Assembly: GCA_035610835.1 (NCBI GenBank)
Contig: CM069452.1
Location: 24,867,121-24,931,120, forward strand
Source: Ophiura sarsii
Taxonomy: Eukaryota; Echinodermata; Ophiuroidea; Amphilepidida; Ophiuridae
Direction: 5' to 3'
Length of the DNA stretch: 64,000 bases
Position numbers and translations under genes: made by a program. This document shows, piece after piece, positions 26,310 to 41,300 of this stretch (within the stretch, counting starts at the first letter, position 1; each line of letters begins with the position of its first letter). Below the pieces are notes generated by a model. The model saw only the letters and a program-made list of their open reading frames with translations, was not told where the DNA came from and did no database searches.

Positions 26310-29300
26310 TTTTTTTTGGGGGGGGGGGGGGGGGGGACTGGGGCAGTTATTGTGACTTAATAAGCATACCCCGATTGCAGAACCTCTTCTTCTACCAGAC
26401 TCAGAATTGCTCGTTGTGCTGGGCCTCCTGATGAAGTAAAATAAATGAATAGAGACGATGGTCAGTATAACAAGACAAAGAACAATCGCAGAGTCACTCA
26501 GCATAATGAGGGTTTTGTATCCACATCCATGAAAAAAATCTAAAAGGGTCATAATTTCACTTCATGACATCCCTGATGTCTTTCTGAAAACAGGATGCTT
26601 TTAGAGGGTAATTCACCCTGACACAGTAAATTTCATCGACCATAGTTATTGCATTTATATTAGTGGAATAAACTGGAGGAATGGTAACAAAATGTGTTGT
26701 TTGTTTTTTTAACAGGAATTGTCATGCTCTTGGTTTTCAACTTTCATAAGTCTCTTTGTACTTTTTTCATACAATCTTAGTAGTTACGAACCAATCAGAA
26801 AGCAGGAAACCAAAATATGAGGAATGTGCATTGAAATGACTAATTGCACTCTGCTTGTGTAAATTCGTGCACCACACATTTTGTTTTGATGCGTTGTTAA
26901 CACAGCACAGGTTCATGATTTTATTCGTTATTAAAGAGATTAAAATTATGCACAGAATTGCACATTTTGATTTGTATTGTCGTGTATGAATCTGGTCGAT
27001 ACATGCGTATGTTTTGTTTTGCACAAATGTTGATATGATCACAATAGCATTCCCTCTACTAGGTCGTGCCATTATTCACACATCAACGCATGTGCATTGA
27101 TGTTTCAAATTTATCTTGGAATCACACATACTCATTTATTGACCCATAATTAAACCACTGGTTGTTGAGCATTTGGGGCAAGAAATCAAAGAACTGTTTG
27201 TAAAATATGATAATACAAAGCTATCATGCGCAAAATTGATTTGTCCACAGATGCCTCCTAAGTTCATATATGACCAACATAATTTATTGTGGAGTACTAA
27301 AACCTTTTTTAATCTTTTTGCTTGATGATTATCAAAGGCAGCGATCAAAGAAGATTTATTGTACAGTACCAGCATGCTTCACTTTCATCACATGACCAAT
27401 GATTTCTGTTACCAGTGTCTACTGGTTCCCATTGATAATTACAGTGCAAGGAAAGGCTTGTAATGTTGTTAAACAAGGGTCTTTAAGAAAATCCTGCTGC
27501 ATGTAGGACAATTGATGTGACTTCAATTCAGTCCTCTCTTGTTTTTCTTAAAGACCCTTGATTTTTGGAATACAATATTGAGTTGGGATTCAACTTCTCT
27601 TCATATCTGTACCATGTATTAGAAGGTAGAAGTCAGACATCCTCCGGCTGTTAATTACTTTAACACATAATTAGCACTGTTTCTTTTTGGAGAAGAGCCC
27701 TGTTGCCACTGTAGTGTTGCTAAGCAGGCTGGGATGCACAAGAAATCCTCTTTGGGCAGCGATACTAATTATTGCATATGAGAGTTAAATTTAAGGTATC
27801 TGTGCATGTACACTATCATGCTCATTGGTGATAATTAATCTTTGTCCTCGTGTGCTCATTTTGTAGCAGTGGTAGAGCATCCGTCTGGAGTTGAGGAGGT
27901 TCAAATCCTAGTTGAGGAGAAAATGTTTGATTTCTCAACCACCACGGTGGAGTTGAGGAGGTTCAAATCCTAGTTGAGGAAATGTTTCATTTCTCAACCA
28001 CCACCAAGGGCAAAGATTAATTATTATCATCACTTCCACCTCATGAACTATGTGACATTGATTTCCTATCATGCTCATTGTCTGAGCGTACAATATTCTT
28101 TTGAATATTTTGCCCTTCCAGGAACTTTTTGTCTACACTATTGAATAAACAGTGTTATTGTACTAATAATGAATCTGATAATTATACGCCTATCTTCTAC
28201 ATATATTTCATTTGCTTACCGTGCCCTTGTTCCCTCCAGGAAGATTGCTATATGTTTCTTGATGAATGGATTGCGTAGTATACGTGCCACACTTGGTCTC
28301 TTCTCGGGACTCTGTTGTAGCATAACTTTAATGAGTTCTATCAGGTCATTACTGTATCTTTGTGGCATGGCCGGCATCTAGTCGACACGACAGAAAATAA
28401 ATAGAATGTCGGTTTTTATATAGGGTTTTTCCAAATTTGATCAATGCATTTCACAATTAGGCCAACAACAAAAAAGAAGTTGACTTGCCCTTTCAGGTCC
28501 AGAGTGTGGGTCGGACGGTCGGATTTTTTAATTTTATTTTTTTTAAATTTTTTGAAAATCTCAACAGGGAAATACCACACAAAAACACGTTTTAAAGAAT
28601 TTAAAAAAAATTTAAAAAAAATAAAAATAGCGACCCTAGATTTCCGAAAATTCCGGTCGGTCGGAAAGGGCAAGTCAACTTTTTTGTTGTTGGCCTTATA
28701 GTTATTCTACTGTTTCTAGGATACACCAGAATGAGTTCGCTTCAGCCAGGCTGCTTATCTTACTAATACTGATAATGGCACACATTCCTTTCAGACACAT
28801 AGGGCCGTTTCCTTGTATGTATTTAAAACACGGCTTTAAGCTAAACACACATTTAACTTCGACTTTAAACACATCATTTAACTAAACGCAATTCTCGACA
28901 AATTGTTTAAACTCAAATAGTTGTCTAACTCACTTAAAGGTGTCTAACTTTAAATATGGGAATGGGGTAACTTAACGCTCGTTTAACTAAACTCATGCAC
29001 TAATTGTACACCTTGAATGATTACTCAACCGTGCCCGATGCAAGCTGACATGCAGATCGTGTAGTCACTCTTAAAAATACACATGCACTTGAGGAATTCG
29101 GTCGATATCTATTGTAACCCATTTCCTCATTTCAGCACCTTGGTGGAAAAAAGCTTTGCCCAAAGACACACAACATGTTGGCCGCAGTGGAACTCAAACT
29201 TGCAACCATCTTGTGTGTTGCCCAATCCACTAGACAAAACGTGAGGCCACACATATCCAGAATAAAAATCAATTAGATTAAAATAATTTAATTCAGAATT

Positions 29301-32300
29301 ATTATTTAACAAATTATAATAGTACAAGGTGTGTAAAAACCAATTCTTTAACATGTTTCCTATTCCGAAAAAGATGTTATACTAACAGTTCGATTCCAAA
29401 ATTTGAGTTGAATCATTCCACTGCATCACATTCATCTTGTCACATGATGCATTCCACTACTGTAAAACACTTAATTTTCGCGAATTAAAATCACTGCTAT
29501 TTGAGCGGAGATTTTATTTCGTAAATCTAAATATCCTACTGTTATTTTCAACGTAAATTATCAGTTTCGAGAGTATTTAGTTTCGCGATTCCACATTCCT
29601 CGCCAAAATTTGCAAAATTAAATCCCTCAACTAAATTAGGTAGTTTTACAGTTGACACCTTAACCCCCTGAGAACTACCGGCCGATTGGTTGAAATTTAG
29701 AATGTGTCAAATATTGTGCCAATCAGAGACATCGTTAGAATAATTACAATTTTCCAAAAATACTTAGCATAAAATATTTATAAGCAAAACTGTAATTGGT
29801 TATCAAAATGATTATATCATGTAATTGACCAATAGGAATTATTGTACGAAAGACAGGTAGTGCCCAGGGGGTTAAGTTTGCGCTTATTTTAGTCGTAAGG
29901 CGGCGAAAAAACACCACCCTGTTCTACAGGCTAATGAACCTCTCAGCTCAGGTAGGGTTGGCTGAGTCAGAGGTATGGTCGGCCAAGTCGGGGGGGGGGG
30001 GGGGTGGGGTTGCTGTGGCGTCCCCCAAATCGGCTCAAAAAAAATTGAGCTACTGGTTAATTTACAGCAATTTTCATAAAATTTCATAATAATTTCAAAA
30101 AAAGTATAGATCGTGATCTGATCAATATTTCTTACCTTTCCTCTAAGAATTTTGTAGACTAGAGAGTTCATATCTCTAGCATTGAAAGCATGTTTTAACG
30201 TTGCCATCTCATACACACAGCATCCTAATGCCCATACATCAGACTGCAAGGAAAGAGAGGAGATATTATCAACTTTGCTCTGTCAAAACCTTGTATGTTG
30301 TTCTGGCTCTTCAGCATGTAAAAAGTAAACTGCCCAACGGTTATGCATAGGAAGTGTTACTTTATGTTCAGTGGCAAGCTCACTTAAAAAGGTGTTGATA
30401 GAGGTGTTTTGGCCATGAAAATGTTAAGAGCAGACTGCCTAAAGGTAAGGCCCGGAAGATAACGCAATCTCGGTATTTACGGCGTGATTCTCGCTTTTTA
30501 TATCAATTCTCGCTTTCAGAAAAATCGCCCGTGAATTGTGTGTTTTTCGCTCGGAATCGCGTGTTTTATGAAGAAATGTTGAAACAACGAAAAACAACAA
30601 AAAAGTGCTCTGCGATAAATCTGTATCCGTGTCAAAAAACACAGTTCCAAATACGTATTTGTAATAGGCAAGCGAAGTTCTCACACGAGGCTATTAAAAA
30701 TGGGCGCAATTCCCATGCTGGCGTAATAATAAATGAAGCTCGTAATTAGAGGCACGGTTCAAAAGGTCAACTTAATACTACGCATACGTGGAGGCGATGA
30801 CCTGTGAATCATGCCGTAACACGTGGTTCCCAAGATGCAGTGCGGTGCTATTAAACTCCCTGAGCTGCCGAAAAATGGTTCTGTGATCATGCATGTGCGA
30901 TCCCGATATGATGAAACGATTGCACTTGCAGAATAAAATAAGAATGATCTGCGCCTGGGATTTGCGATTCAAATGATACATTTTGATGGCGATATGAATG
31001 ATGAAACGATTGCAGAATAAAATTAGAATGATTTGCGCCCGGGATTTGCGATTCAAATGATACATTTTGATGGCGATTTTTTTTTTATATACATGATTGT
31101 ATCACTATCCGATTTCTCGTTTTTCTCTCGCTATCAACAATTTCGGTGCGATTTTCTCGGGTTTTTAGTGAATCTGATGAAATCTCGGTATATCTCGCTT
31201 TTGCTTAAAAGTTCGTGCGTTTTTTACCAAAAGTTTGTGCGTTTTTTTCCGGGGCTTACCTAAAGGTTATACATACGAAGTGTTACTTTATATACATGCT
31301 GAAGGGCCAGATGGAGAGATACAAGATTTTGGCAGAACAGCGACGTTATGTGTAAAACGTTCTTAAAAATCAAGAATATTTCAAGATTATCAAGAATATT
31401 TAAAAGCAACATAAAAATGTAAACATCAAAAGCTACACACACACTAAATGCATGCAAACATTTTTACAAACAGTTTCCCAAATTATCTTCAAACATTTTT
31501 AAAGATATTTAAAAATATTTCATTTTAAATATATCAACACGAACAAAAGCAATGCACACCGAAAGCTGGGGAAACTTTTTTCTTCTTCATTTTTCTTCTT
31601 CTATAAACTGACACAAACCATGATCATATTAAAAGCTATGAACACAGAAAGCTTTTTCTTAATTTAAAAAAAAAATCTATAGACTCACCTTGTGATTATA
31701 GGGCCTATTGCTAAATAATTCCGGACTCATGTAGTATGGCGTACCTATCAATGTTGTAGCCATATCATTACTACCTTCTAGAACACGTGCTATACCTAGA
31801 TCACCAACTTTGATTATTTTACTCTTAGTCAGGAAGATATTCTGTGTTTTTAAATCTCGGTGAAGAATGTTCCTCTCATGCATATACTGTGAAGGAAGGA
31901 AATAACAAGAAATTAATTTGTACAAATAAAAGAAAATGTATATCTTGTCTCTCTTAAAAGGGCGAAATAATGAAAAGATCAATAGATAGAAGATAGAATG
32001 GTATACAAATATTGAATGCCTGAGAGTGTGATAGTACAAACTATATCACAAGGTCAAATCGGGCCGAGTGATATAGTTTTACTATTGCACAAACAAAAGG
32101 CATGTAGTTGTAAAAAAGGCCTATATATTATAGAGGCTACAAGGAAAGTTGCATATCTTCTTTCGTCACGTAGAGTGCTTGATCCTTTTGGAGAGCAATA
32201 ATATACGGGGAAGAAGAGTACAAATAAATTTACTCCATATTTATTTCACAACAGTCTGTTTCGCCCAAAGGCTCATCAGGTGAATGAGAGACTCACTATA

Positions 32301-35300
32301 ATAATAATAATAATAATAATAATAATCATTTATATAGCGCTCTACAAAGAACACAGTGCTGAACAATATGAAACAGCATTATATACAATAAAAATACAAA
32401 TAACAATATATACACAAGTCATGTAAAGACAAAAAATCAGAACTTTGGAAACAAATGAGTTTTTAACCGGCGTTTGAAGATACAGATGGACGGCGCCTCC
32501 CTGATGCTGACCGGGAGCTGATTCCAAAGTCGGGGGCCACATACACGAAAGGAATTATCACCAGCTTGACATTTAGAAAATAGTCTCTTGATACACCTAA
32601 TATTATAGAGGCTATATATATTCATGGCCACTGGTTGACCCTAAACCCAAGCCCTAACCCTATTACTGATACATCCTCTCCCCCCTCCCTCGGGAAATAG
32701 ACTATGTTGTACAGTAGCCATATGAAAAGTCACTTCCTAATCAAATAGCCTTAAAGGTGTAATGTGACAATCCTTTACTACTGAGCAGTTTGAAATGGCC
32801 GGGCCAATCGGTACGTGATTCTGTGTACTGTTGTTGCCAGCCACAAATGCACATGTGTAGTTCTCATGATATTATTCAAAGTATGGCCAAAGTATTTTCA
32901 ACATTGTTTTTGTTCCAGTCCCATAATAATGTTTGACCACCATTTTTAAAGATGGTGACCACATAGAGGGACTGTGGGAACTTAGTCTACTCGCACATAC
33001 TTGTAATGCCATAGCTATCTGTACAAACCACTCCACATAAATGGACTGTGGGGACTCGGTCTATTCGCACATACCTGTAATGCCAAAGCTATCTGTACAA
33101 ACCACTCCACACAGAGGGACTGTGGGGACTCAGTCTATACCTGTAGGCTGGTGCATAAAATCGATCGACCGTCAAACAATCGGTCTATTGTTTGCACCGA
33201 ACGTGCGGTTGATGCATTTCGGTGCCACCGTAACAACCGAAATTTTCGATGGATAATTATTCACTGTAGCGGTTTTCAATCCACCTTTGATCGTCTCTAA
33301 GTACCGCGGTCTATCCTAATTGACACCTAAACAATCACTTAAGCGGCGCGCTTTGTGACCCACTTCAACGATCGCCGACCGTGGCGAGATGTCCGCCATG
33401 ACTGGGCAAGCAACACGGCCCAATTGCATCATGACTGACTGGCAGCCCAGGGAATAAACAAACGTAAACAACCGAATTTTACGATGGCATTTTCTATGAA
33501 ATGGATTGGATTGAGCTCTTTAATATTTTATAACGTTTTAATTTCGGTCCAACCATAATTTTTGGTTGAAAATTTCAACCGAAAATTCGCGTTTTTCGGC
33601 AACTCTTTCAACCGTTATTTCACCGATTTTAAGTAGGCCTACCGCAGTCTTCAATTGCAGGGCGGTATACGGGCGGACATCCCACGGGTGATTGTTTTGG
33701 TTGGGTGTTTATTTGCCGTGTCTACTTTTGAACCGAATATGCAAACGTAACAACTGAAATTTACAATGGAATTGTTTTATATGAACTTTTGAACCGAATA
33801 TGCAAACGTAACAACCGAAATTTACGATGGAATTGTTTATGAAATCGATGTTAACCAGTATCTTTGTAACATTTACAATATATAAAATCCACTCACATAA
33901 TTATAATATTCGCTCCGTAAATAAAACGGCCGCCGAATTATTTCCATTTATACAGTATATTAATACACGTGTACAGCCCTTGTATTATTGTCTTCAAATA
34001 AAATACGGGATTTCCCATCACCTTGCAATTTTGCATAGCCCAATTGAACACGTACGCCACTGTGACCTTTTGCGACCTCTGACACGATGCTAGCTAATAG
34101 CTATAGTGCATCCCGAAGAACATGTCGCGCCATTTTGGCATTTACTTTTATTTTGAAAATGTTAATTTTAATATGGGAAGGAAATCAGTTACCGCAATTA
34201 TTTATAATTTGTTTATCATATCTCTAAATTGTATTCGTGATTTTAAAACCCCATGTTATGCTGTGTGTACGTGTTTGGAATCAATATATATTGAAGGAAT
34301 ATTATTAATTGATGGATGTAAATGATTTGTTTAAATGGAGTGGATGGATTAGATAATTATTACAAAATTGATTGATAGTCTAATTAATTACTTGCTTTTT
34401 ATATTTTATTGGGTGTAAATGTTGACCAACGGCGAACCCGTTAAACTCTTCACAACTTACGTTAATGTTAAATGTTGTATGTGTGCCTTTCTTAAATTTC
34501 TATTCAATGAATTTTTGTTTGACTATTTTTAAGAACATCTTGTAGGTCTATTGAAATAAAATAAAATGACCATGTAAATTACGATCAATACGGGAGACGA
34601 AATTTCTATTCAATGACCGTCTGTTAAGTTGTGGATTACTATGAATCTATTGAAGTAAAAATTTGACTATTTGTAAGCACATCCTGTGGGTCTATTGAAA
34701 TAAAATTGGCCATGTAATTACAATCAATACGGCCGGGAGACAAAATTTCTATTCAATGATGCACTGAATGACCACTTGACCGTCTGTGAAGTTGCGGATT
34801 ACTATGAATCTATTGAAATAAAAATGTGACTATTTGTAAGCACATCCTGTGGGTCTATTGAAATAAAGATTGGCTGTTTGTAGAACATCCACATTTGCTG
34901 AAAGAAACCGAGGCACAGAAAAACATCCCCCATTCAAGTAATCAATACGTGAGCGACGGCCCCAGTTATATAAACACGTGCCTTGAGTCAATGTGAATTG
35001 CGCATGACCACATGTTGCCATCACCTACAGCATATTATACGTGTGGGGAAATTACGCGTGAGATAGGCCTACTTCGAGCCACTGTAAATATGCGCATGCC
35101 CGCAACTATTTTAAAATCACCTACAACATATGCTGTCAATCAAATATCACGCGCGGTATCATCTAAAGAGAAAAACCCGCGTTCTTAAACAACAAGTGCG
35201 TCAATCAAATATCCCCCGGTAACATCAGAAGGTAATGAGGTTAGGTTGGTGCCAATTTGTCTAGGCATTGTCTTAAAAAGCAACAGATTTTTTTTTTAAT

Positions 35301-38300
35301 TAGGCTATTCTCGGAAAACAAATGTGATTGCGTGATCTTCGGATTTATTGGCGTTAGTTTAAACTTTAGATCAACTCGGGTCTCTGTCAATCGTTGTGTG
35401 ATTGTTATTTGTCGGATTTCGGATTTCAAAATCTCAATGGGTATGTGATTCATTTTTGTATCGAATAACGATTGTAATATGTTTTGTTTCTTATACTGGA
35501 CTGGAAAGGAATAGCTTTGAAATACACGAATAATAACACCACAAAATCATCGGCTTTAAGATTATTTTATTAAATCGTGGGATGGTTCGTTTCGGATGTA
35601 ACTCATTTCCACCAGATTTCCGGATCTCTGAAAAGAAACCAAGGCAACATCAGTTTAATAGCAATGACTAGGTAATGGCATTTTTTTCTTCTAATTTCAT
35701 AATTGAGAAATTTATACTAAATACTCACTTTGACCTACCGCACAATTGCATTATTTATTCGCCTCGTCCATTGCGCTGCGCGCTGGTAATTTAGGCAGGT
35801 ATGACGGGGCAAGACTACAGATAACGACCGCCGCTATATACGGCTAATAAATGTGTTGGTGTTCAGCCAAATAATTTAAATACTTTCTGATACCTTGCAA
35901 TGGAAATAATATGTGTGTTGATTAGCAAGCGAGTCATCCATCTCGTTGCACTGGGACTATCGGGGCATGACGATGACTAGAGGGCCGACAGTCGCGCTAT
36001 ACGGCAAAATGTTCAGCCAAGCACGCTAAATAATTGCTAGTACCTTGCAATGGAAATAGCACGGGCGCGCGTACAAGTAGCGGGTCATGTTTCCACCTCT
36101 ACTCGTGCCGGGACTAGCGGGGCATGACCAAAGGGCCGACCGGGAGCACGCACTTTTATATAATACATCTAAATAATCAGCCAAACACGCAAAATCATTT
36201 CAGTTACTTGGGAATTAAAAAAACACGGGCGGGGCAGGTCATGTCAAACCTGGGGGTATTGAAGCCTGCGATACCGGCGGATGGCGGCGGGCAGGATAAG
36301 GCAATCGCGCCTGTGGTCGTTATTAAAGAAAATCTCGCCGTGTTCGGTAAAAAAAATAAAAAAATAAAAAAACGCGCCGTGGTAAAAAAAAATTTTAAAA
36401 AAAATTATTTTTAATTTTTTTTTTTTTTTTTTTTTTTGGGGGGGGGGGGTAATTTCGGTGTACTCGGTTATATCGGTGGTTTTTTTCGGTGTCGGTTTCG
36501 GTGTTTAAATCTACAACCGCAACAGCCTATATACCTGTAATGCCATAGCTATCTGTACAAACCACTCCACATAGAGGGACTGTGGCCGGGACTCAGTCTA
36601 CTCGCACATACCTGTAATGCCATAGCTATCTGTACAAACCACTCCACATAGAGGGACTGTGGGGACTCGGTCTACTCGAACATAATGCCATAGCTATCTG
36701 TACAAACCACTCCACATAGAGAGACTGTGAAGACTCAGTCTATTCTCACATACCTGTAATGCCATAGCTATCTGTACAAACCACTCCACCACCTGTTTCT
36801 CCTCCAGAGGTACAGTTTTCTGCTCTTTTAATCTATTATACAAATCACCGCCATCACAAAATCCCATCACGATGTAGAGATGACCATCATCACTTTCAAA
36901 AGAATCCTGGTAGGGGCGGGGGGAGGCGGCAAAGCAAAAAAGATTGAAAATAAATATTAGTGAATCATAATGGATGTGAACAACATCCAAAATATGAAAT
37001 TATTTTCAAATTGAAATAATGTCTACAAACATAATCACTACTCCACTTCTTAATGATAACTCCAAATGGAATACACCTACACCTAGACCTCCAGGACCTC
37101 GAGTCCAGCTGAAAGCAATGTTTTTGTGCGTAATTGGTACTCTGATTATAACATATGAAGGTCCTGTCCTAGTGGTACACCAAGGTCAAATTTCAACCAA
37201 AAATGCAAAAATATTTGTCAAGTTTTTAAAAATAACAAATTATTAAAAGCCTAAAGTATATTGGGATGTCTGAGCTTAGATAAAGTTTAGCTTCTAGCTC
37301 GACAGAATTGATCTCTCTCTGCATAATAACATACTTGGGTCTTGTACCCCAAGCTTAAAATTGAACCAAAAACATAAAAAATTCAACTAATGCAATGGAA
37401 AAACCAACCAGTTGTAGGGATTTTCAGATTGCTCAGGTAAGGTCAATCAGTCAAGAGTATTCAATATCAAAAAATAAATAAATATGTATTAATGGTTTTT
37501 TTGTGGTTTTTTTAAATCCCAAAATGTTTCTATATTTTTCAAAAAAATGCAAAATATTAAAACGAGAGCATCAATGATGCAGAAGCTCAGCTAGCGACAA
37601 GCTATAAATTTCATGTATCCATTAGCAGGGGTCGCATTCTGACACGTCTGCGAGTCCTAGACCTCTCACTTTCTTGTAGTGACGCGTCAGATCTCTAATT
37701 GGAAAGACTGCGGGTCCCGATCAAAATTGAAGGGACCCCTTAAATTTGACGATGTATGGAAATGGAAACCTTAAGAAATTCTGTAAATTACATATCCATC
37801 CTTTGCTCACAATATAAATTCATTAAAACTGTCCGTAAAAATGTAAAATTTTCAAATACCCAAACTTCAGGACCCCTCAATTTTGTTGGGGACCCCTTAA
37901 ATTTGTTTTTTTGAAGTCCTACAGGGTCCTGAAAAAAGTCATGAGACCTATTACATTTTTGATCCAGCGCTATCCCTGTCCATTAGTGACAAGCTGTCAA
38001 TTTCATGTATTGGATAGATTAGGTCCATAATGTATTGGTTGAGCTATGAGGTGTTTTCTTTAAAAATATTTTTAAAACTCAGTAAATCACCCAATTTTAT
38101 CATTATAAAGTTTTGGATCCAATGTCATTCACACTTGAACAGCTCAAAACATAATAATGTATGCACAAAAATTATCATTTTTTATATGTTTACCGCTTAT
38201 TTTACAACTTGACCTCAGATGACATTTGACCATAAAAGGTGACCTTAATAGGTGACCTTTGACATATGAATGATTAAATAAATAATTAGACACAAAAAAC

Positions 38301-41300
38301 AATGTAAATAAACCTCAAATACATCATTTTAGGACTCTGATGAGCTTTTACATTGCCTCTAGATTTTATAGTCTGTTATATCCAGTACCCACTGGCATGA
38401 CTGGCTTGGTAAATTAAATTATGCCTACCTACACTGGCGAATTCTGCAACTTTTCAGCATTTTACTCAGAACTTTCAATGGATATTTCAACTTAATGTGC
38501 ACTTTTTAATTCTGCCGATCCCCAAGGATAGTTTAGGGGGCAATGTCTTGCTAAACTCGCGGAAAAGGGCGGTTTTCTGTATCATGTCCGCGGACATTCC
38601 GCGAACATTTTATGTCCACGATTTTCCTAAATTAGGGGTGCTTTTTGAAGCTATGTCCGCGACAGGGCTGGAAAAGATGCAAGGTTTCCCTGCAAGAGAA
38701 ATTTGATAAAGTTGGATTTACCGCTGGTTTAGCGGCGGAGAGGGCGGCCCCCCATAGAACCATAAAGGGCACATGCAATGCAAATACAAGTGGTGTGATT
38801 TGAGTCAAGTCTACGAGGAGGGACCAGAAAGCATTCAATATATGTGCTAGTTGATTATGACATCAATTGTGGAACTATTGATAGCTCTGTGAGTACTATG
38901 AAAAGAAAATTCCAGGTGACTGGTTTGAATCTATTCATGATACTCACTGATAATCAATATACCACAAATGATGTCATTTGTGGCGTGTTCATTTTTCTGG
39001 CCCTGTTTATTGTAATGGAATGTCCCACAAAGACTTGTAGCAGGATTATCATCCCTTTTCCTGTGCCCTTTAAGCTTTTTGGAAAATTAAGGTCCAATTG
39101 ATGCCATGGTGCATCATATTATGGAATATCGGCTGTATAATGCCTAATACTCTATAAAAAAAAACTCTTAAAAAACATTTCCCGGCACAAGGAGCTTGCC
39201 GATTTGCCCTCTTTTTCCTGCCCTGGTCCGCGATACCCTAAATTAGGGGTGTTTTTTGAAGCTTTGTCCATGTTTTCCAAAAATAAGGGGTCATTTTGAA
39301 ACCTATGTCTGTGATTTAACAAAATTAGGGGTGTTTTTTGTAGAGGTTTATGTACGCGAAGAAGAAAATAAAATAGAATGTCCTCGTTTTTCCCGCAAAT
39401 AGAAGGACTATATATAAAGTGTCCTTGGAATGGTGAAAAAGGGGGGTCATTTTCAGGCAAAATGTCCGCCTTTTAGTACGAAAAAGGGGGTCAAATTGGC
39501 AAAATTGTCCGCGAAACACCTTCAAATAGGGGGTATTTCAAGATCCTGGAACAATCATGTGTTACCCCTCTGAATACGAAGAGAGAACACCAGGATTTTT
39601 TCATCTGTGTACTTTTGACCATCATAATTCCATGATTCCATTCAATATTATTTAATTATTATATTAAACAGTTGTAATTTTATCTATACCAACATTTCAC
39701 AACAAGGTCATGGCCGAAATTTTATAATACAGTGTAGCTATTGATATACTGTAAAAGCTGAAATTTTGGCGGCGGTTTTATTTTGGCGAAAATTATGACA
39801 CGCCAAAATAATGTTTTCAACATTCATGCAGTGCATCCAGAAGGTCACCCACGAAAAAAAACAATTCGCGAAATGTCTATGATATATCAAAATGTGCGAA
39901 AATATCTGTACACGAAAATATTGGCTTTTACAGTAGCACACATTGTCTGCTGGTACAGTGGATTGACTGATAAACAGTCATTATATTGTCCATTGTTATG
40001 TTGATTAAGGAGTGTGACAGTAACAATAATTGTTTGTTTGGGCAAGCTTTTTAAGACAGGCATTGGTATAATAAGGCAACAAAGAATAAATGTTTGTTTG
40101 TCCATAGAGGTCCAAAAAAGGTAGGGTCTGTAGGTTGGATAATTTTTATTTTTTTAATTTTTTACATACGGATATTGTATTTGGGAATATAAATTTGGCA
40201 TGAATACTGAATGATAGTCATCCAAACACAAAACACATCACTTTGATAGTATTGAACTTTTTTTCATGAGTTTGTTAGAATTGAAATCCTGCTCGGACAG
40301 ATTGTCTGTATAAAGTTGCAATATTGTAGTACTGGTTGCAACACTCGGTCAAAGGGTATTTTTTGTAACAAATTTGCAATGCGCAGATACCGTGAACATG
40401 TTGTCGGTCGCCGCCATTTATTATGATAGAAAATTTGCAAAAAGTGAAATAACATAGTGGTGATGTTCTGTTAGATATATATACGTGAAAGTATTACTAA
40501 ACCTATTTTTTCCCGAACTAACAAAAGAAATGTTTTATATTATGTTGAAATCAGCTTACAGCGTACGAAATTAGGAATAAGACGGTCCTTTTGGCCATTT
40601 AAATTGCTCAAAAAAAAGTTATTTTAAAAAAATAATAGAAAATAAAAAATAATATGGTCGGCACCAAGGTACATGGTCGGTCGGATGTGGACAAACAAAC
40701 AAAAAAGTATTCTTGGCCTAAAGGAACTCCTGTTTGTTTTGAATTTGACACAAGCTCAAATAATGATCAACAATTTCTTGATGCACCCCAGGATGCTTCA
40801 CTTTCATCACATGACCAGATGACCTTCAGTTGTTAATTACTTTAACACATGTGTGACACTGTTTGTTCTGGTGATATTAAGCCCTGCTAATACTGTAGGG
40901 GCGCTAAGCATTATGGGGTACATCAAGAAATCTTCTTTGAATAATGATAGTGATAAATGACTTGCCTTGCATGTGCTTGCTTGACCTGGACGAGTTTCAA
41001 GACACCCTAGTTTTTTGGTTAAACCTTTAATAACATTTTAACGCAAGTGAAAAACGTCAGGAAATGCATCTCATATGTTGTATCGTAACATATCTAGAAG
41101 ATATGCGGAGTCACTTTTTTAAATGTTTTATCTGTTTTGTCTTAATTGCCATTTTCTGGGCCATTTTTACTTCCTAGCGTTTAGAAACTCACCATGCTAT
41201 CACTGACCTTTCGAACGTGATAATAAGAGCCTCATCCTACTGTAGTAGGCTGAGCTAATAAAAACAAACTCAATTAAAAAAAACATGGGTTGGCCGAGCC

